6,494 nucleotides of DNA, from the NCBI GenBank assembly GCA_030691225.1, contig JAUYES010000300.1, forward strand, positions 1 to 6,494. The letters are read 5' to 3'. The position numbers and the translations under genes are program-made. The notes beneath the pieces were generated by a model, which was not told the DNA's origin, did not search any database, and saw only the letters and a program-made list of their open reading frames with translations. This document shows positions 6,386 to 6,494 of this stretch, one piece after another. The stretch is from Holophaga sp. GTDB taxonomy: Bacteria > Acidobacteriota > Holophagae > Holophagales > Holophagaceae. The first letter of the stretch is position 1; every line of letters begins with the position of its first letter.

Positions 6386-6494
6386 AAAGCTGCTCTTTCT
6401 TGCTCTCCAGGCTCTTGGGCTTGAAGGATTTTAACTCGTCAACCACATCAGCCAGCATCGCGCGCTTGATGGCATAAGGCAGGAAGGCGCTCTT
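6384..6494 (-). CDS. C-terminal end of an unidentified protein (partial)
   Basis: The minus strand is open from the window edge to a TAG at 6384-6386, giving the last 36 residues of a protein whose start lies outside the window. The visible sequence begins KSAFLPYAIKRAMLADVVDE and ends KSLESKKEQL. It looks like one helix followed by a lysine-rich charged tail, as at the end of a soluble cytoplasmic protein. The other two minus-strand frames contain stops in this stretch. The 8-bp gap to nrnA and the shared ribosome-site/stop overlap suggest that it is the preceding gene of the same operon. The gene often found before nrnA-like genes is rbfA, but nothing here resembles an RbfA C-terminus, so I give no name. 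Confidence 0.6.
   Translation of the reverse strand, partial: KSAFLPYAIKRAMLADVVDELKSFKPKSLESKKEQL

Overview
This window is an ordinary bacterial chromosomal segment, apparently mid-50s percent GC by eye, packed with housekeeping genes. It has no RNA genes, insertion sequences, CRISPR arrays or phage genes that I can see. The protein sequences (an acidobacterial/deltaproteobacterial-looking SecA and RapZ, a stand-alone GTP cyclohydrolase II, and an NrnA-type DHH phosphoesterase) suggest a Gram-negative bacterium, perhaps an acidobacterium of the Holophaga/Geothrix kind. That placement is a low-confidence impression from sequence style and no search was run.

Layout. On the left edge, ndk (nucleoside diphosphate kinase) reads leftward and runs off the window, so its catalytic histidine is not visible. 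A divergent region of about 145 bp with a GC-rich hairpin separates it from a rightward cluster: secA (preprotein translocase ATPase), rapZ (RNase adapter/YvcJ family) 34 bp later, and a small tryptophan-rich membrane protein of unknown function 2 bp after rapZ. From the right edge a leftward cluster begins with the C-terminal end of an unidentified protein. It is followed 8 bp later by an nrnA-like oligoribonuclease/pAp-phosphatase gene, then by ribA (GTP cyclohydrolase II). The two clusters converge with only 1 bp between the stop codons of the membrane protein and ribA.

Function. The genes cover protein export (SecA), nucleotide balance and RNA-fragment recycling (Ndk, NrnA), riboflavin biosynthesis (RibA) and probably envelope-precursor regulation (RapZ). 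I see no new multi-gene system here. The points most worth a second look are: (1) a RapZ whose Walker A lysine and the following Ser/Thr are both arginine while the C-terminal domain is well conserved; (2) an unrecognised Trp-rich three-helix membrane protein apparently coupled to it; and (3) a SecA that ends without the usual C-terminal zinc-binding motif.
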